From Saposhnikovia divaricata (lineage: Eukaryota; Streptophyta; Magnoliopsida; Apiales; Apiaceae): a stretch of DNA of 64,000 nucleotides. The notes beneath the pieces are model-generated. The model was not told the origin of the DNA. It worked only from the letters and a program-made list of their open reading frames with translations, and made no database searches. Below, one piece after another: positions 1 through 10,597 of this stretch. The stretch covers positions 196,891,148-196,955,147 of the forward strand of contig CM071598.1 of NCBI GenBank assembly GCA_036435485.1, written 5' to 3'. Numbering within the stretch: the first letter of the stretch is position 1; each line of letters opens with the position of its first letter. Made by a program: the position numbers and the translations under genes.

Positions 1-210
1 TCAGTCGATCTTAAAGTCAAATAAGGCAAATAAGCCTAGTTGCCAAACGGGCACTTAAAGTTAGAGATTCCTAACTTTCCAACTTATTTTTGCAACTTAT
101 TGAATCTCAAACATAAATTAAATACTTGTATAAAAAAAATTATCAAAATATAAAAATTTTACCCGAAAATAAGTCCATAAGCCCATGAAATAAGCTTAGC
201 CAAACAGGGT
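1..210 (-). mobile_element. MITE-like element, truncated by window start
   Basis: This stretch is a diverged inverted copy of 38452-38765 in a myosin intron. The shared parts include the core around TTAGAGATTCCTAACTTTCC and the terminus TTAGCCAAACAGGGTGT at 191-210, which matches GTGCCTGTTTGGCT on the opposite strand of the other copy. Ends of the type CCTGTTTGGC are common in Tourist- and hAT-like miniature elements. There is no coding capacity. The other end of this copy lies outside the window, so no target duplication can be read. Confidence 0.6.
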
Positions 211-361
211 GTATATATCTACAAACAATTAAACTTAAAAGTTACAGTAATTATGTTTTGTCAGGGACTTGGTCACTTTACTTGAACAGAACATAAACCC
301 CCCTTTTGTTTTGTCTGGAAATAAGCCCCCTTTAAACCCTTGAGCTTCCCTGAACTAAAAA

Positions 362-1687
362 ATGGTGAAAAATGGAAAAACCAAGAGAAAATATCACAAA
401 CCCACTATACCCCATCATCAATCAAGCCCACCAGCAGCTGATGAAAACAAACCCATCACTGTGAAGACTCTACCAGCTCATCTTTTACTTGAGATACTCT
501 ACAGGACCCCTGTTAAGTCCCTGGTAAGATTCAACTGTGTTTCTAAATCTTGGTTTGCTCTTATACATAACCCTACTTTTATACAACTGCATCTTGAGTT
601 CAACACTTCTAGAAACAAGCTGCTAATATGTACTATTTGCTGTGATTATAGTCATAAACTCGTTGCTTTGTTAGACGTAACTGGTCCTCCCATTCCGCTG
701 CTTCGTATTGATACACATTTTACTGATAGGCCTAATTACCCCGAAAAAATTAATTTCCCTGATTTTTCGAAGAGAATGATTCTTGCTGGTTCGATTAATG
801 GCATTGTTTGTTTAACTCATTATGAAGAAATGTCTGGGCGTTTTGTTGCTTTGTGGAACCCGGGTAGTAATTATTGGAATCCGATTGCTCTTGTAGAAAG
901 TAAGTCTTGGGATAATATGTCGGTTGGGTTTGGTTTTGATGCGGTGAAGAGTGATTACAAAGTTATATGCATTGTTCCTGAGACTCGACTTAGGAATTTT
1001 GGATGGTCTCGGGTTGAGATTTACTCTACAAACCAGGGTTCTTGGGAAAATGTTGATGGAAAGGGCATCATTCCATTTTGGCCCGAAACTGATTTGCGAC
1101 ATTGTAATTTTATAATCAATGGTGTTCCGTATTGGATGGGGGTTGATATACAAGAAAAAACTGATACATTGGGGAGAATTGATCCTCTTACGGGGTTGTA
1201 TAAGAAAGTGATGTATCCTTGCCACGTCTACAATTCGAGTATTAGGGTGGATCCTGTGAAATGGAAGGATTCAGTTGCTGTTCTAATTCACCCCCCTGGT
1301 GAGTATCCGAATCTGATATTTGATTTGTATGTTCTGCTGGAAGAGAACACTTCTAAATGGACAAAGATGTATAGTATTGGCCCACTCAGTTTTGATCGTG
1401 TTTTTGAACAATTACGAATTCCTCAGTCCTTCAGCACGGGCGAGATTGTACTTGAGACGTGGACACAGAATATGGATATTGTTCAAAATGTAAATCGTTA
1501 TATCTGTGACCCTAAAACTAATCTTGTGTTCTCGAACAAAGAACTTGATGCGTCAAATCCGTTGTGGTATGAGTCCTACAGTCACGTGGAAAGCCTAGTA
1601 TGGGTTAAGGGAATGATACAGATTGGGAAGGAGCTCAAAAACAAAAAGACTAATCCTACGATGAAGAACTGGTATTTGCATTCATGA
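362..1687 (+). CDS. F-box protein (F-box plus F-box-associated domain), complete, single exon
   Basis: This is a 441-aa intronless ORF. A basic, low-complexity leader (about 1-35) is followed by an F-box at about 37-78, beginning LPAHLLLEILYRTPVKSLVR and containing the usual CVSKSWF core. An F-box-associated region follows, with GSINGIVCL (about 142-150), LWNPGSNYW and GFGFDAVKSDYKV. The layout is that of the large plant CPR1/CPR30-like family. In that family the F-box binds SKP1/ASK in SCF ubiquitin ligases and the C-terminal part binds the target. The target here cannot be deduced. The start is the first ATG, just after an in-frame stop-rich leader. A broken paralogue lies at 13251-13860, beyond the lipase gene, so this is the surviving member of a local duplication. 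Length and domains are normal for the family; no defects were seen. Confidence 0.9.
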   Translation: MVKNGKTKRKYHKPTIPHHQSSPPAADENKPITVKTLPAHLLLEILYRTPVKSLVRFNCVSKSWFALIHNPTFIQLHLEFNTSRNKLLICTICCDYSHKLVALLDVTGPPIPLLRIDTHFTDRPNYPEKINFPDFSKRMILAGSINGIVCLTHYEEMSGRFVALWNPGSNYWNPIALVESKSWDNMSVGFGFDAVKSDYKVICIVPETRLRNFGWSRVEIYSTNQGSWENVDGKGIIPFWPETDLRHCNFIINGVPYWMGVDIQEKTDTLGRIDPLTGLYKKVMYPCHVYNSSIRVDPVKWKDSVAVLIHPPGEYPNLIFDLYVLLEENTSKWTKMYSIGPLSFDRVFEQLRIPQSFSTGEIVLETWTQNMDIVQNVNRYICDPKTNLVFSNKELDASNPLWYESYSHVESLVWVKGMIQIGKELKNKKTNPTMKNWYLHS

Positions 1688-1739
1688 GCATTGATTATTG
1701 TTATGTGTTCATACTATGCTTTATGATTGTTTATAAATC

Positions 1740-2590
1740 TGTATGTGCTCAGCGTGCTAAATGGTTTTAGAATTGGAGCATAATAAAACTCAGTAACTGA
1801 ACTACAAAAAGTTGGTCTAGATAGTAAATGATAAGTTTTGTATAGGTTATGAAGAGTGTGGTTTTAAACTCTCGTTGCACTAGGTATGACTTCATTATTC
1901 ACCAATCCGACCTTGAAAGGCATGCTCTGCCAGTGTAGTTGTAGTTTTGGAGTTATTTATGAATGAGGGCCATGATTGTAAGCATGATATACAATAGCTG
2001 GGGAATCAGAAATAAGGCCATGTAAGATTAGTATTGAGATGCACAATATCAGATCTCATTGTAGTGCCATGTGCAGCACTACAATGTTCTAGAACCTAGT
2101 TTCTTCGTTGGGCACATATTGATATCCTGGCATACTCTACCACTGGAGAAATGGTAGGGCTACTATTTCATCTGATATTACGATCAGGAAAATACGAAAA
2201 ATATATAGGATGTTCTATGTTTCTATAGTAGCAGGTCGTAAGTTATTGATACAGCCACTAGTAGTGTGGACTTGTAATCCATAGTATTGCCCTGCTCTGT
2301 TTTGAAAAAGCCGTATATTATTCCAGCAGTAACAAATATGATTCTCATAAACTATTCAACTATATCATGTTATATCTAGCCTCTCTCATATATATGTAAC
2401 ATTATCAGTCCAATCTACCATATCTGGCCTTTGCATAACTTAAATTGATTTTGTCTCTCTATCCTTTTCATACTATGTGATCGATAGTGTTGCTTCTTTT
2501 TTTATAGTCAAACATATATATTCTAGATGGGAAGGAAATGCTATTGTAGAAGTACCTAATTATCTTGTTCTGTAAAATGCTGAGGTTGTT
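1740..2590 (+). repeat. 3' flank of the F-box gene, one arm of a segmental duplication
   Basis: This non-coding stretch is recognisably similar to 13800-14575 plus 15614-15740. A shared landmark is CTCAGTAACTGAACTACAAA, and further blocks run down to CCTAATTATCTTG. No ORF with family features is present. It serves as the insertion-free reference for the Mutator-like element in the other arm. Confidence 0.8.
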
Positions 2591-4063
2591 TTATTGCTCC
2601 ATTGCAACATTTTCCATCTTAATTACATGTAACAGTCTTACCATTTTTTGTGTTACGGCCTATGGCTAAGACTAAAAGGTACATCTGTTTTAGTAACAAA
2701 ATTCCTACTAACTTCTCCTTAGATGGCTTGTCATTTTACTGTCTGCGTACACAGCTGCTGTGAGTCTTTCCGGTGTAACGCCTATATATATTGGTTTTCA
2801 CTTGCAGGTCTGAATTCTTATCAAAAGAATTTGAATCGGCATTACATCTTTAACTATTCTCCTGCTGGATGGGTGGTGCAGGCAGGAGTGAAGCCAGTAG
2901 AGAACCGTCTACTTTTGTTGTGTAATGCTTCTTTTATGATATTGCTTCAGCCCCATGTGTAATGAGATTGAAGTTGTCCTCTAGTTTGAATCTCAATTTG
3001 CATTAAAATTTAGCTTTGTATGCGACTTTTGTTGGTGGGAAGAAATCATTTGACTCATGATGGATAAATGGTGGATCGAATACAGTGATACCTCTATCTT
3101 TTGCTGTGTCATTATCGGTATTTACTTTCCTGTTTCAAACCTTTATTTTAATGCTTTTGTCGAAAGAATTTTGCAGTCTGGTCATCAAGTGAAGTCAAGT
3201 TTGGAGCAGTTATTAGGGAGAGGGGAAATGGTTGTTTGGTTGATACTTGTATGACATATGGTCTGACTTGATGCGAAAATGATCGTTTTATTAAGGAGAG
3301 GAGTATTATATTCCGAAAAATATTAGAATTCTCGAATTCGTTCCCAAATACCGACTTGTCACTATATTATTGGTTATTCTCTTATTTTTGACATAGACCT
3401 CCCCCGATTTGATCATGAGTCAGTTGAGTGCATGAATGAAGAGTAGTATCTAAGACGCGACAATAGCCCATTAAACTAGAGCAGACTATGCCCAGATAAT
3501 ACATGTATATCCATCCATATGGCCATATGGGCTTCAAAACTGCTTATATGGCCGTTGTGCAAATTGGTTTTAGGACACGTCATCAGTTCAAATTTAGTTA
3601 TTATAGATATAGATTAGACAACTTAAAAAAGATAGATAAAACAAAAAGAATTGAGTACAGTTGCACCATACTCGACTGTTACTTTCAAAACTTCTATTTC
3701 ATACATCATATCACTACAAATGCGTATTTATCTTATTAGACTTGTTTGGCAATCTTTGCAAATTATTTATTATAAAAGTAAGTTTAACAGAATGTTACTT
3801 TTTTTATTAGAAAAAATTACGAATATTAATTTGATATGTCCCAAATTAACAAGTCAATTATAAATATGTCCTTCTTTATTGAATAATTATAAATACGTTC
3901 CATGATTAAATTTAACCCATACATAACTTATATACATATATTTATACTAAATAAGACTATAATACCCTTCTTTTTTTCTTCCACCCACCTCCCTCCTCCT
4001 CCTGGTCCCGCAGGACACATTCATTCGTTTGATTCAGGTGGAGAGAATCTTATATTTTCTAAT
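2591..4063. other. Intergenic, no gene recognised
   Basis: Only short ORFs without family features occur here. The end of the stretch (about 3900-4010) is AT-rich with a short CT-rich run. I see nothing else that can be supported. Confidence 0.6.
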
Positions 4064-4101
4064 ACTAGATGATAACCCGTGTTCGCACGGGTTCGGAAAT
4101 T
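4064..4101 (-). mobile_element. Helitron-type 3' terminus
   Basis: Read on the minus strand, this is a short GC hairpin (CCCGTGCGAACACGGG), then eight bases (TTATCATC overlapping the end motif), then CTAGT followed by an AT-rich site. A hairpin just upstream of CTRRT, inserted between A and T, is the classic Helitron 3' end. The matching 5' TC end would be at higher coordinates. I could not place it with confidence, so the extent of the element is unknown. It may include the tandem repeat at 4456-5060. Confidence 0.5.
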
Positions 4102-4455
4102 TATGTTAAATAATTATTAATTTTTATTTAATTAAATATTTATAAAATTATATTACAAAAATTATAAAAAGAACTATGTTATTTGCATAAAAAATTTATG
4201 CGATTAACAAACTATACACTTAGATTGTTTAATAGAAGTACATGGAAACACGTTTCGGTTGTTTTCATTGAAAAATATTTAGAATAATTTATTGTAATCT
4301 TTTTTTATTATAAGTTATAATAAAAAAAATTTTTAATACAATGTAAGAATTATAATAATAATAAGATTTCAATTTTATTATATCTTTTAAAAAAACATAT
4401 AATCACAGGAAAGAATGTTCTAGAGTAGTGTATAGAAACATGTTCTAGTTGTTCA

Positions 4456-5060
4456 CCTTGAAAAATCTTTTGGAGAATTGATCGTATTATTTTTTTTATT
4501 CTAAATTATGATAAAAAAATTGTATTATAATTATAATACGATTTCAATTTTATTATTTTCTTTAAAAAATAACATAGAATTGTAACGGAATATGATTCTA
4601 GAGATGAAACTATTTTTTTATTTAAAGTTGTAATAAAAGAATTATAATTACAATAGGATTTCTATTTTATTAAAAAACAACATAGAATTATAGTAAAAAT
4701 AGGATTATACGGGTGAAACCAAAATACGGTGCGAACCAAAAGTGGTACCGTTAAAGGGGTGTTCCTTGAAAAATCTTTTGGAGAATCGATCGTATTATTT
4801 TTTGATTCTAAATTATGATTAAATAAATTGTATTATAATTATAATAGGATTTCAATTTTATTATTTTCTTTAAAAAATAACATAGAATTATAAGGGAATA
4901 TGATTCTAGGGATGAAACTATTTTTTTTATTTAAAATTGTACTAAAAGAATTATAATTATAATAGAATTTCTATTTTATTAAAAAAGCATCATAGAATTA
5001 TAGTAGAAATAGGATTATAGGGATGAAACCAAAAATGGTACTGTTAAAAGGGTGTTTCGT
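4456..5060. repeat. Tandem duplication, about 305-bp unit, two copies
   Basis: Unit 1 (about 4456-4762) and unit 2 (about 4763-5060) share the same series of blocks: CCTTGAAAAATCTTTTGGAG, a poly-T run, a TTATAATTATAATA block, GGGATGAAAC and AATGGTAC or similar, then TTAAAAGGGTG. Divergence is by scattered substitutions and small indels. A third, more degraded relative precedes them at about 4255-4440. The unit is extremely AT-rich and non-coding. Confidence 0.8.
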
Positions 5061-5272
5061 TTATTAATAAAGGTTATAGATGCCTTCGTTTTAGTGCTCA
5101 TTATATGGACTCCCAATGTGTATTTAATATGGGACTTGGATGGTATAAAAATGCCAAGAAAACTTTCCATTTTGTTTTGCTAATTATATATTTTCATTTA
5201 TATTATTGTTTTACTATTTGCTCGAAGAGAGAATTTCAACTCTGCACATGTTCAACAATGTGTTAACCCTAT

Positions 5273-5274
5273 CA

Positions 5275-5302
<28 letters not shown>
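5273..5302. repeat. (TA)n microsatellite
   Basis: An uninterrupted TA run of about 15 units. Confidence 0.95.
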
Positions 5303-5305
<3 letters not shown>

Positions 5306-5504
5306 AGTTAGTAGTAATTAGTACAATTTTTAATTAAGTAAGAGGACAAAAATGTCTTTTAAGAATGTGTAGTTAGTTAGTTAATCATGGTTACAATAAA
5401 AATAGGACATATTAGAAAAATGAAATATATTTATAATTATAAATAAATATGTGACACAATTATAATTGAACTTTTAAAATGGGACATATTTGAAAAAGAG
5501 AATT

Positions 5505-6560
5505 TACCAAAAATACTAGGTTTCAAGTTTCTTTTTGCAAAAATATCATCTTCTTTAATTCATTGCATATTTACTATCTCAAGTGTCTTAATTGCAAAAA
5601 TACTATCTTTCCTTTTCCAACCCTTTTTTCTTTTTTTTTTTTAAAAAATAATTCGGATTAACAGTAACCTGTCGATGAACAGTACCTGCCACGTGGTAGG
5701 TACTGTTCATCATTTTTTTTTTTAAGGTGGGATGATATGTTGGATTTGGGTTGCAAGGGGTAATATTCAACTTAATGGATTTGGGTTGCAAGGGGTAATA
5801 TTCAACTTAATGCAACCACATGCAACTGATTGGTGGATTTGAGTTTCAAGGCCCCGCCAGGGGCAATATTCAACTGAATGCAACCACATGCAACTGAATT
5901 GGTGGATTTAGATTTCAAGGCCCCGGCAGGGGCAATATTCAACCACATGCAACTGAATTTGTGGATTTGGGTTTCAAGGCCCCGCCAGGGACAATATTCA
6001 ACTAAATGCAACCACATTCAACTTTTTTTTAAGAAAAAACGGTGGGGTGATTTTGGTGGATTTGGGTTGCAAGGCCCCGCAAGGGCATATTCAACTGATT
6101 GCAACTGAAAAACAAAAATTACATTCAGTTGGATGTAGTTGCAAATTTAGTTGCATGTGGTTGCATTTAGTTACTGATTTCAAGTTCCATTTTTCAGTTG
6201 TCATTTTCGACCTCTTTTTGGACTATATATATCATATTCAACTGAATGCAACCACATGCAACTAAATTTCTGATTTCAAGTTTCATTTTTCAATTGTCAT
6301 TTTTGACCTCTTTTTTGCATTAAAAAAAAGAGGTCGAAAATGAAAACTGAAAAATGGAACTTGAAATCAGAAATTTAGTTACATGTTGTTGCATTCAGTT
6401 GAATGTGGTTGCATTCAGTTGAATATGCCCCTGCGGGGCCTTGCAACCCAAATCCACCAAAATAGCACCCCACCTTTAAAATAAAAAAAAAGTCGGCTGG
6501 GCAGGGGAAGTGGTACCCTAATTTCTAGTATTTTTGCAATTTAGAAACTTAGTTTAGTAA
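5505..6560. mobile_element. Foldback/MITE-like element with tandem GC-rich subrepeats
   Basis: Direct subrepeats of roughly 60-70 bp (5745-6010) each contain GGTGGATTTGGGTTGCAAG or a variant, a GC-rich block (GCCCCGCCAGGGGCA) and CAACTGAATGCAACCACATG. The unit at 6030-6100 recurs inverted at 6415-6480. The block around TTTTCGACCTC at 6170-6220 recurs inverted at 6320-6380, so 6030-6480 is a large imperfect palindrome. The outer parts carry AAAATACTAG (about 5510) and CTAGTATTTTTGC (about 6515) in inverted orientation. Short ORFs across the palindrome simply read the subrepeats. A degraded relative is at 48885-49115. Confidence 0.65.
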
Positions 6561-7396
6561 AATTGCAAATAGCTATTCTTAACAAAAGTAAATGTGCAAA
6601 AATTTACTTTTCCCTATTTATTTATAAAAAAAGGCCTTAGAAAAAAGCCCAAAAATTACTATACCTCTACATTGATAACAAGTTACGTCGCAAATGTTGG
6701 TTGAATAGCAAACTCAATCGCTAAAAATATGTAAAGTCTATGGCTAATTCAATAGTTAATCCAATAGAATGTTAAACTTGATTTCATTTCACAATTTATA
6801 AATAAATAATTAAAAACGTAATTCTAAAGAGATTTCATATTAAAAAGTAAATATGCCTAGAGATATATTTAGAGGGGTGTATTCATTAGAGAATCTGGTG
6901 GATTTTAATGAATTCTCAAAATAATCTTTCTAAATCTCTGGGTATTCAATTGAGATTTTAAAATATCTTCTAAAATCTGTAGGTATTCAATCCAGATTTT
7001 AAACAATCAATCAAAATCTCAAGGTATTCAACTTTCCACTGATTTGCTAAAGTCATGGATTTTAAAAAATTTAAAAAATTTGTGGGAGATTTTATATGTA
7101 AAATTATCAACGTCAAATTTGTAGTTACTTGGCAATATTTTAATGGATTTGTAAATTATAACATTTGTGGATTGGTGAGGCCTTTGATTTCTGTAATGCA
7201 AACTCTAATTTTAAGTCTGTTACTACTAACTAGTTCACGCCCATATGATTGTATTGCATTTCTGATCATCAACCACTGCTCTGTGGTAAAGATAATCATC
7301 TTTATGAAATATATTGTTACCTACCAATAAAAGGAAGAATTGTGACGATAAGAGCCTTTTGTTCTAGAGATATCTATCTCCCATATTCTCCACTCT

Positions 7397-8134
7397 TGTG
7401 ACAACCCGGGTCAAATCCCGAGCCTTTTTTCGAAAATCGGGTCGAGTCCCGATTCCGAATCCGAAATAAGCCAAAGTAAACTGGCTCAAATGCAGCCAAC
7501 TTGGGTAGTCCACAAGCCCACCACAGGCCCCCAAAAGATCATGATTTGTTGGTGCAATTAGTAGTATTATTTTGCCTTATAAACTGAACAGAAGTCCCAA
7601 ATCTATTCGATGTGGGAAAGGGGTGTTACAAACTCCCCCACTTAAACTCCTGACGTCCTCGTCAGGCCTGAACGGATATCTCATTGGTCCAAGATCGTTC
7701 CTCTCTAGCCATTGTGGGATAATACCGGCTGGCTTCGTGTCCCCACCTCCGGATCTCTATCCATTGTGGGATAATACCGGCTGGCTTCGTGTCCCCACCT
7801 CCGGATCTCTATCCATTGTGGGATAATACCACCAGCCTTCGTGTCCCCACCTTCGGCAACTTGACGAATCAAGCTTTCGAGAGTCGGCTCTGATACCATA
7901 TGTGACAACCCGGGTCAAATCCCGAGCCTTTTTTCGAAAATCGGGTCGAGTCCCGATTCCGAATCCGAAATAAGCCAAAGTAAACTGGCCCAAATGCAGC
8001 CAACTTGGGTAGTCCACAAGCCCACCACAGGCCCCCAAAAGATCATGATTTGTTGGTGCAATTAGTAGTATTATTTTGCCTTATAAACTGAACAGAAGTC
8101 CCAAATCTATTCGATGTGGGACAGGGGTGTTACA
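7397..8134 (-). mobile_element. TRIM type A, complete unit
   Basis: Two 234-bp LTRs (7397-7630 and 7901-8134) enclose a 270-bp internal region. On the minus strand the LTR begins TGTAACACCCC and ends in TTGTCACA. The primer site TGGTATCAGAGCC follows at 7898-7886, and a purine tract AAGTGGGGGAGTT precedes the downstream LTR. The internal region holds three copies of a 52-bp unit starting at 7709, 7761 and 7813. The unit length is not a multiple of three, so the ORFs across it are accidental. Confidence 0.85.
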
Positions 8135-8136
8135 AA

Positions 8137-9118
8137 TTTTTGGGGGCCTGTGGTGGGCTTGTGGACTACCCAAGTTGGCTGCATTTGGGCCAGTTTACTT
8201 TGGCTTATTTCGGATTCGGAATCGGGACTCGACCCGATTTTCGAAAAAAGGCTCGGGATTTGACCCGGGTTGTCACATATGGTATCAGAGCTCTGCCCGG
8301 CCCGGCCGAAAGTGCAGAGGCACTGCCCGGATTTAGTAAATGTGGGCTCGACGAGGACGTCGACCCTATAAGAGGGGGTGTTTGTAACATCCCACATCGA
8401 TTAGAATAAGAGTGTTTGGGGTCTTTATAGATACAAGTCAACAACTAATGTGTACCAATTTGCTAGCACTTTTGGACTGACCTGTGGTGGGTTGTTGGGT
8501 CCGGTATGCATTCGGTTATGGGCTTGGATGTTATAAATGGTATCAGAGCTCTACCCGGCCCGGCCGGAAGTGTAGAGGCACTGCCCGGATTTAGTAAGTG
8601 TGGGCTCGACGAGGACGTCGACCCTATAAGAGGGGGTGTTTGTAACATCCCACATCGATTAGAATAAGAGTGTTTGGGGCATTTATAGATACAAGTCAAC
8701 AACTAATGTGTACCAATTTGCTAGCACTTTTGGACTGACCTGTGGTGGGTTGTTGGGTCCGGTATGCATTCGGTTATGGGCTTGGATGTTATAAATGGTA
8801 TCAGAGCTCTGCCCGGCCCGCCCGGAAGTGCAGAGGCACTGCCCGGATTTAGTAAATGTGGGCTCGATGAGGACGTCGACCCTATAAGAGGGGGTGTTTG
8901 TAACACCCCTGTCCCACATCGAATAGATTTGGGACTTCTGTTCAGTTTATAAGGCAAAATAATACTACTAATTACACCAACAAATCATGATCTTTTGGGG
9001 GCCTGTGGTGGGCTTGTGGACTACCCAAGTTGGCTGCATTTGGGCCAGTTTACTTTGGCTTATTTCGGATTCGGAATCGGGACTCGACCCGATTTTCGAA
9101 AAAAGGCTCGGGATTTGA
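8137..9118 (+). mobile_element. Hybrid TRIM concatemer: LTR-A / three B internals / two B LTRs / LTR-A
   Basis: A plus-strand LTR-A lacking its first ~95 bp runs to 8277 and is followed by a type B internal region, not type A. Two LTR-B copies alternate with B internals, and the last B internal runs into an LTR-A (8899-9118) that lacks its final ~14 bp. The A and B LTRs share their first bases and the ACATCGA block, which would allow strand transfer or recombination between them. The block is inverted relative to the flanking type A units. Confidence 0.75.
8383..8793 (+). mobile_element. TRIM type B, complete unit
   Basis: Two 153-bp LTRs (8383-8535 and 8641-8793) start TGTAACATCCCACATCGATT and end GGATGTTATA. 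They enclose a 105-bp internal region with primer site TGGTATCAGAGC, a GC-rich middle, and purine tract AAGAGGGGGTGTT directly before the next LTR. Additional internal-B copies abut both sides (8278-8382 and 8794-8898), so this is part of a longer LTR/internal concatemer. It is non-coding. Confidence 0.85.
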
Positions 9119-9588
9119 GTGGGACAGGGGTGTTACAAACTCCCCCACTTAAACTCCTGACGTCCTCGTCAGGCCTGAACGGATATCTCATTGGTCCAAG
9201 ATCGTCCTCTCTAGCCATTGTGGGATAATACCGGCTGGCTTCGTGTCCCCACCTCCGGATCTCTATCCATTGTGGGATAATACCACCAGCCTTCGTGTCC
9301 CCACCTTCGGCAACTTGACGAATCAAGCTTTCGAGAGTCGGCTCTGATACCATATGTGACAACCCGGGTCAAATCCCGAGCCTTTTTTCGAAAATCGGGT
9401 CGAGTCCCGATTCCGAATCCGAAATAAGCCAAAGTAAACTGGCCCAAATGCAGCCAACTTGGGTAGTCCACAAGCCCACCACAGGCCCCCAAAAGATCAT
9501 GATTTGTTGGTGCAATTAGTAGTATTATTTTGCCTTATAAACTGAACAGAAGTCCCAAATCTATTCGATGTGGGACAGGGGTGTTACA
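9119..9588 (-). mobile_element. TRIM type A, second unit with truncated downstream LTR
   Basis: 9119-9137 is the last 19 bp of an LTR-A. 9138-9354 is a type A internal region (217 bp, with two 52-bp units instead of three). 9355-9588 is a full 234-bp LTR-A. The primer site is intact beside 9355. Confidence 0.8.
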
Positions 9589-10511
9589 ACTCTCCAGTTG
9601 TTTAATGTCAATGTTACATGCGAGCCCACTTTACCATGAATAATTTGCCTGAATCTAGCTCATGAATAATGTGATCGTCTGGTAAATTAGTCATCTGGCT
9701 CCATTTTAATCTTCATCATCTTCATCTTTCTCATTTTAAGCATTTTTTTTTTATTTTGTTCTCGAATCTTTTCTGTCTTTTTTTTTCGAAATACTATCAC
9801 TCAATATTTTAAATTTTTCGGACTATATTCATTTTGGACTATTCATTTATATATAGTTATCTTTAATTGATATATAGATATTATAAAATAAAAGAAATCA
9901 ATCTCGTAGAATCTGTGGAATTTTGTAATTCTACAAAAATCCATCAAAATTCATCAAAATCTATTGGGAATTCAAATAATCTGTGTAAAGATTTTAAAGA
10001 ATCCATGGATTTACACATTCCATTAAAATCCATGGATTATTAACAATCCACCAGATTCTCAAATGAATATACCCCTCTTAATTTCAAATTTATAACTAAA
10101 AATGATACATGAGTTGTGAAATGCTACTTATATCAAAGTTCAAGTTTTATTTTAATAACATAAAACACTTTTTTATATCATATAATAATTATTATTGGAG
10201 ACATTTTGCGTGTAGCATTGCCGCATTAGACTTGCTCTAAATCGTAAAATGTATAAATTTTCAATTTATATATCAGTTAGTATAAATTAAAACTTTTAAG
10301 GAACCCCAAATTACTGAAACAAGTAGAGTTTAAAAATTATGTATGAAAACAAGTTGAACACTGAGTTATCTCTCTTTTCTTATATCGATATGACATTACT
10401 ACTTTTTTGTCATCTCATGCTAAAAATAGATTTTGACACACAAGACAATCGTACTTGTAAAGAAACAGGCCCACTTACAACGACGCGTGTCTTACCTTAC
10501 TTTGGTTCCTA

Positions 10512-10519
10512 GTATAAAA
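10512..10519 (+). promoter_or_regulatory. Probable TATA box of the lipase gene
   Basis: TATAAAAT lies about 80 bp upstream of the ATG at 10598, a plausible distance for a short 5' UTR. It is supported only by motif and position. Confidence 0.45.
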
Positions 10520-10597
10520 TGATGACGGGGGAAGTAAATAAACTCATAATTATCTTATCATTTAAGGTTAGTTTCCCAAGAAAACGAGCTTCATATA

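Larger units (their letters stand above)
7397..9588. mobile_element. Composite array of TRIM (miniature LTR) retrotransposons with 5-bp target duplication
   Basis: The whole block is flanked by ACTCT (7392-7396 and 9589-9593), the 5-bp duplication expected of LTR-element integration. Order: LTR-A(-) 7397-7630, internal A(-) 7631-7900, LTR-A(-) 7901-8134, 5'-truncated LTR-A(+) 8137-8277, internal B 8278-8382, LTR-B 8383-8535, internal B 8536-8640, LTR-B 8641-8793, internal B 8794-8898, 3'-truncated LTR-A(+) 8899-9118, an LTR-A(-) stub 9119-9137, internal A(-) 9138-9354, LTR-A(-) 9355-9588. Every internal region starts with the initiator-Met tRNA primer site TGGTATCAGAGC and ends in a purine tract. 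There is no gag or pol. Confidence 0.85.
6872..10077. mobile_element. Non-autonomous PIF/Harbinger-like transposon, interrupted by a TRIM array
   Basis: The left end GAGGGGTGTATTCATTAGAG (6872 on) is mirrored by the right end, whose reverse complement begins GAGGGGTATATTCATTTGAG (from 10077). Both continue with GAATCTGGTGGATT. TTA lies directly outside each end (6869-6871 and 10078-10080). A 3-bp TTA/TAA duplication is the signature of the PIF/Harbinger superfamily. The subterminal regions are rich in short repeats of the type AAAATCTGTGGGTATTCAA. No transposase is seen. Without the later 2.2 kb insertion the element would be about 1.0 kb. Confidence 0.75.

Noticed and set aside
812..1225. 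Minus-strand ORF of 137 aa inside the F-box gene
   Set aside because: It is the antisense shadow of the F-box coding sequence; no family features.
7709..7865. Regularly spaced 52-bp repeats as a CRISPR-like array
   Set aside because: The units are continuous with no unique spacers and lie within a plant TRIM element.
7572..9492. Many 60-100-aa ORFs on both strands
   Set aside because: They read across TRIM LTRs and internals, change frame between repeat units of 52 bp, and carry no gag or pol motif.
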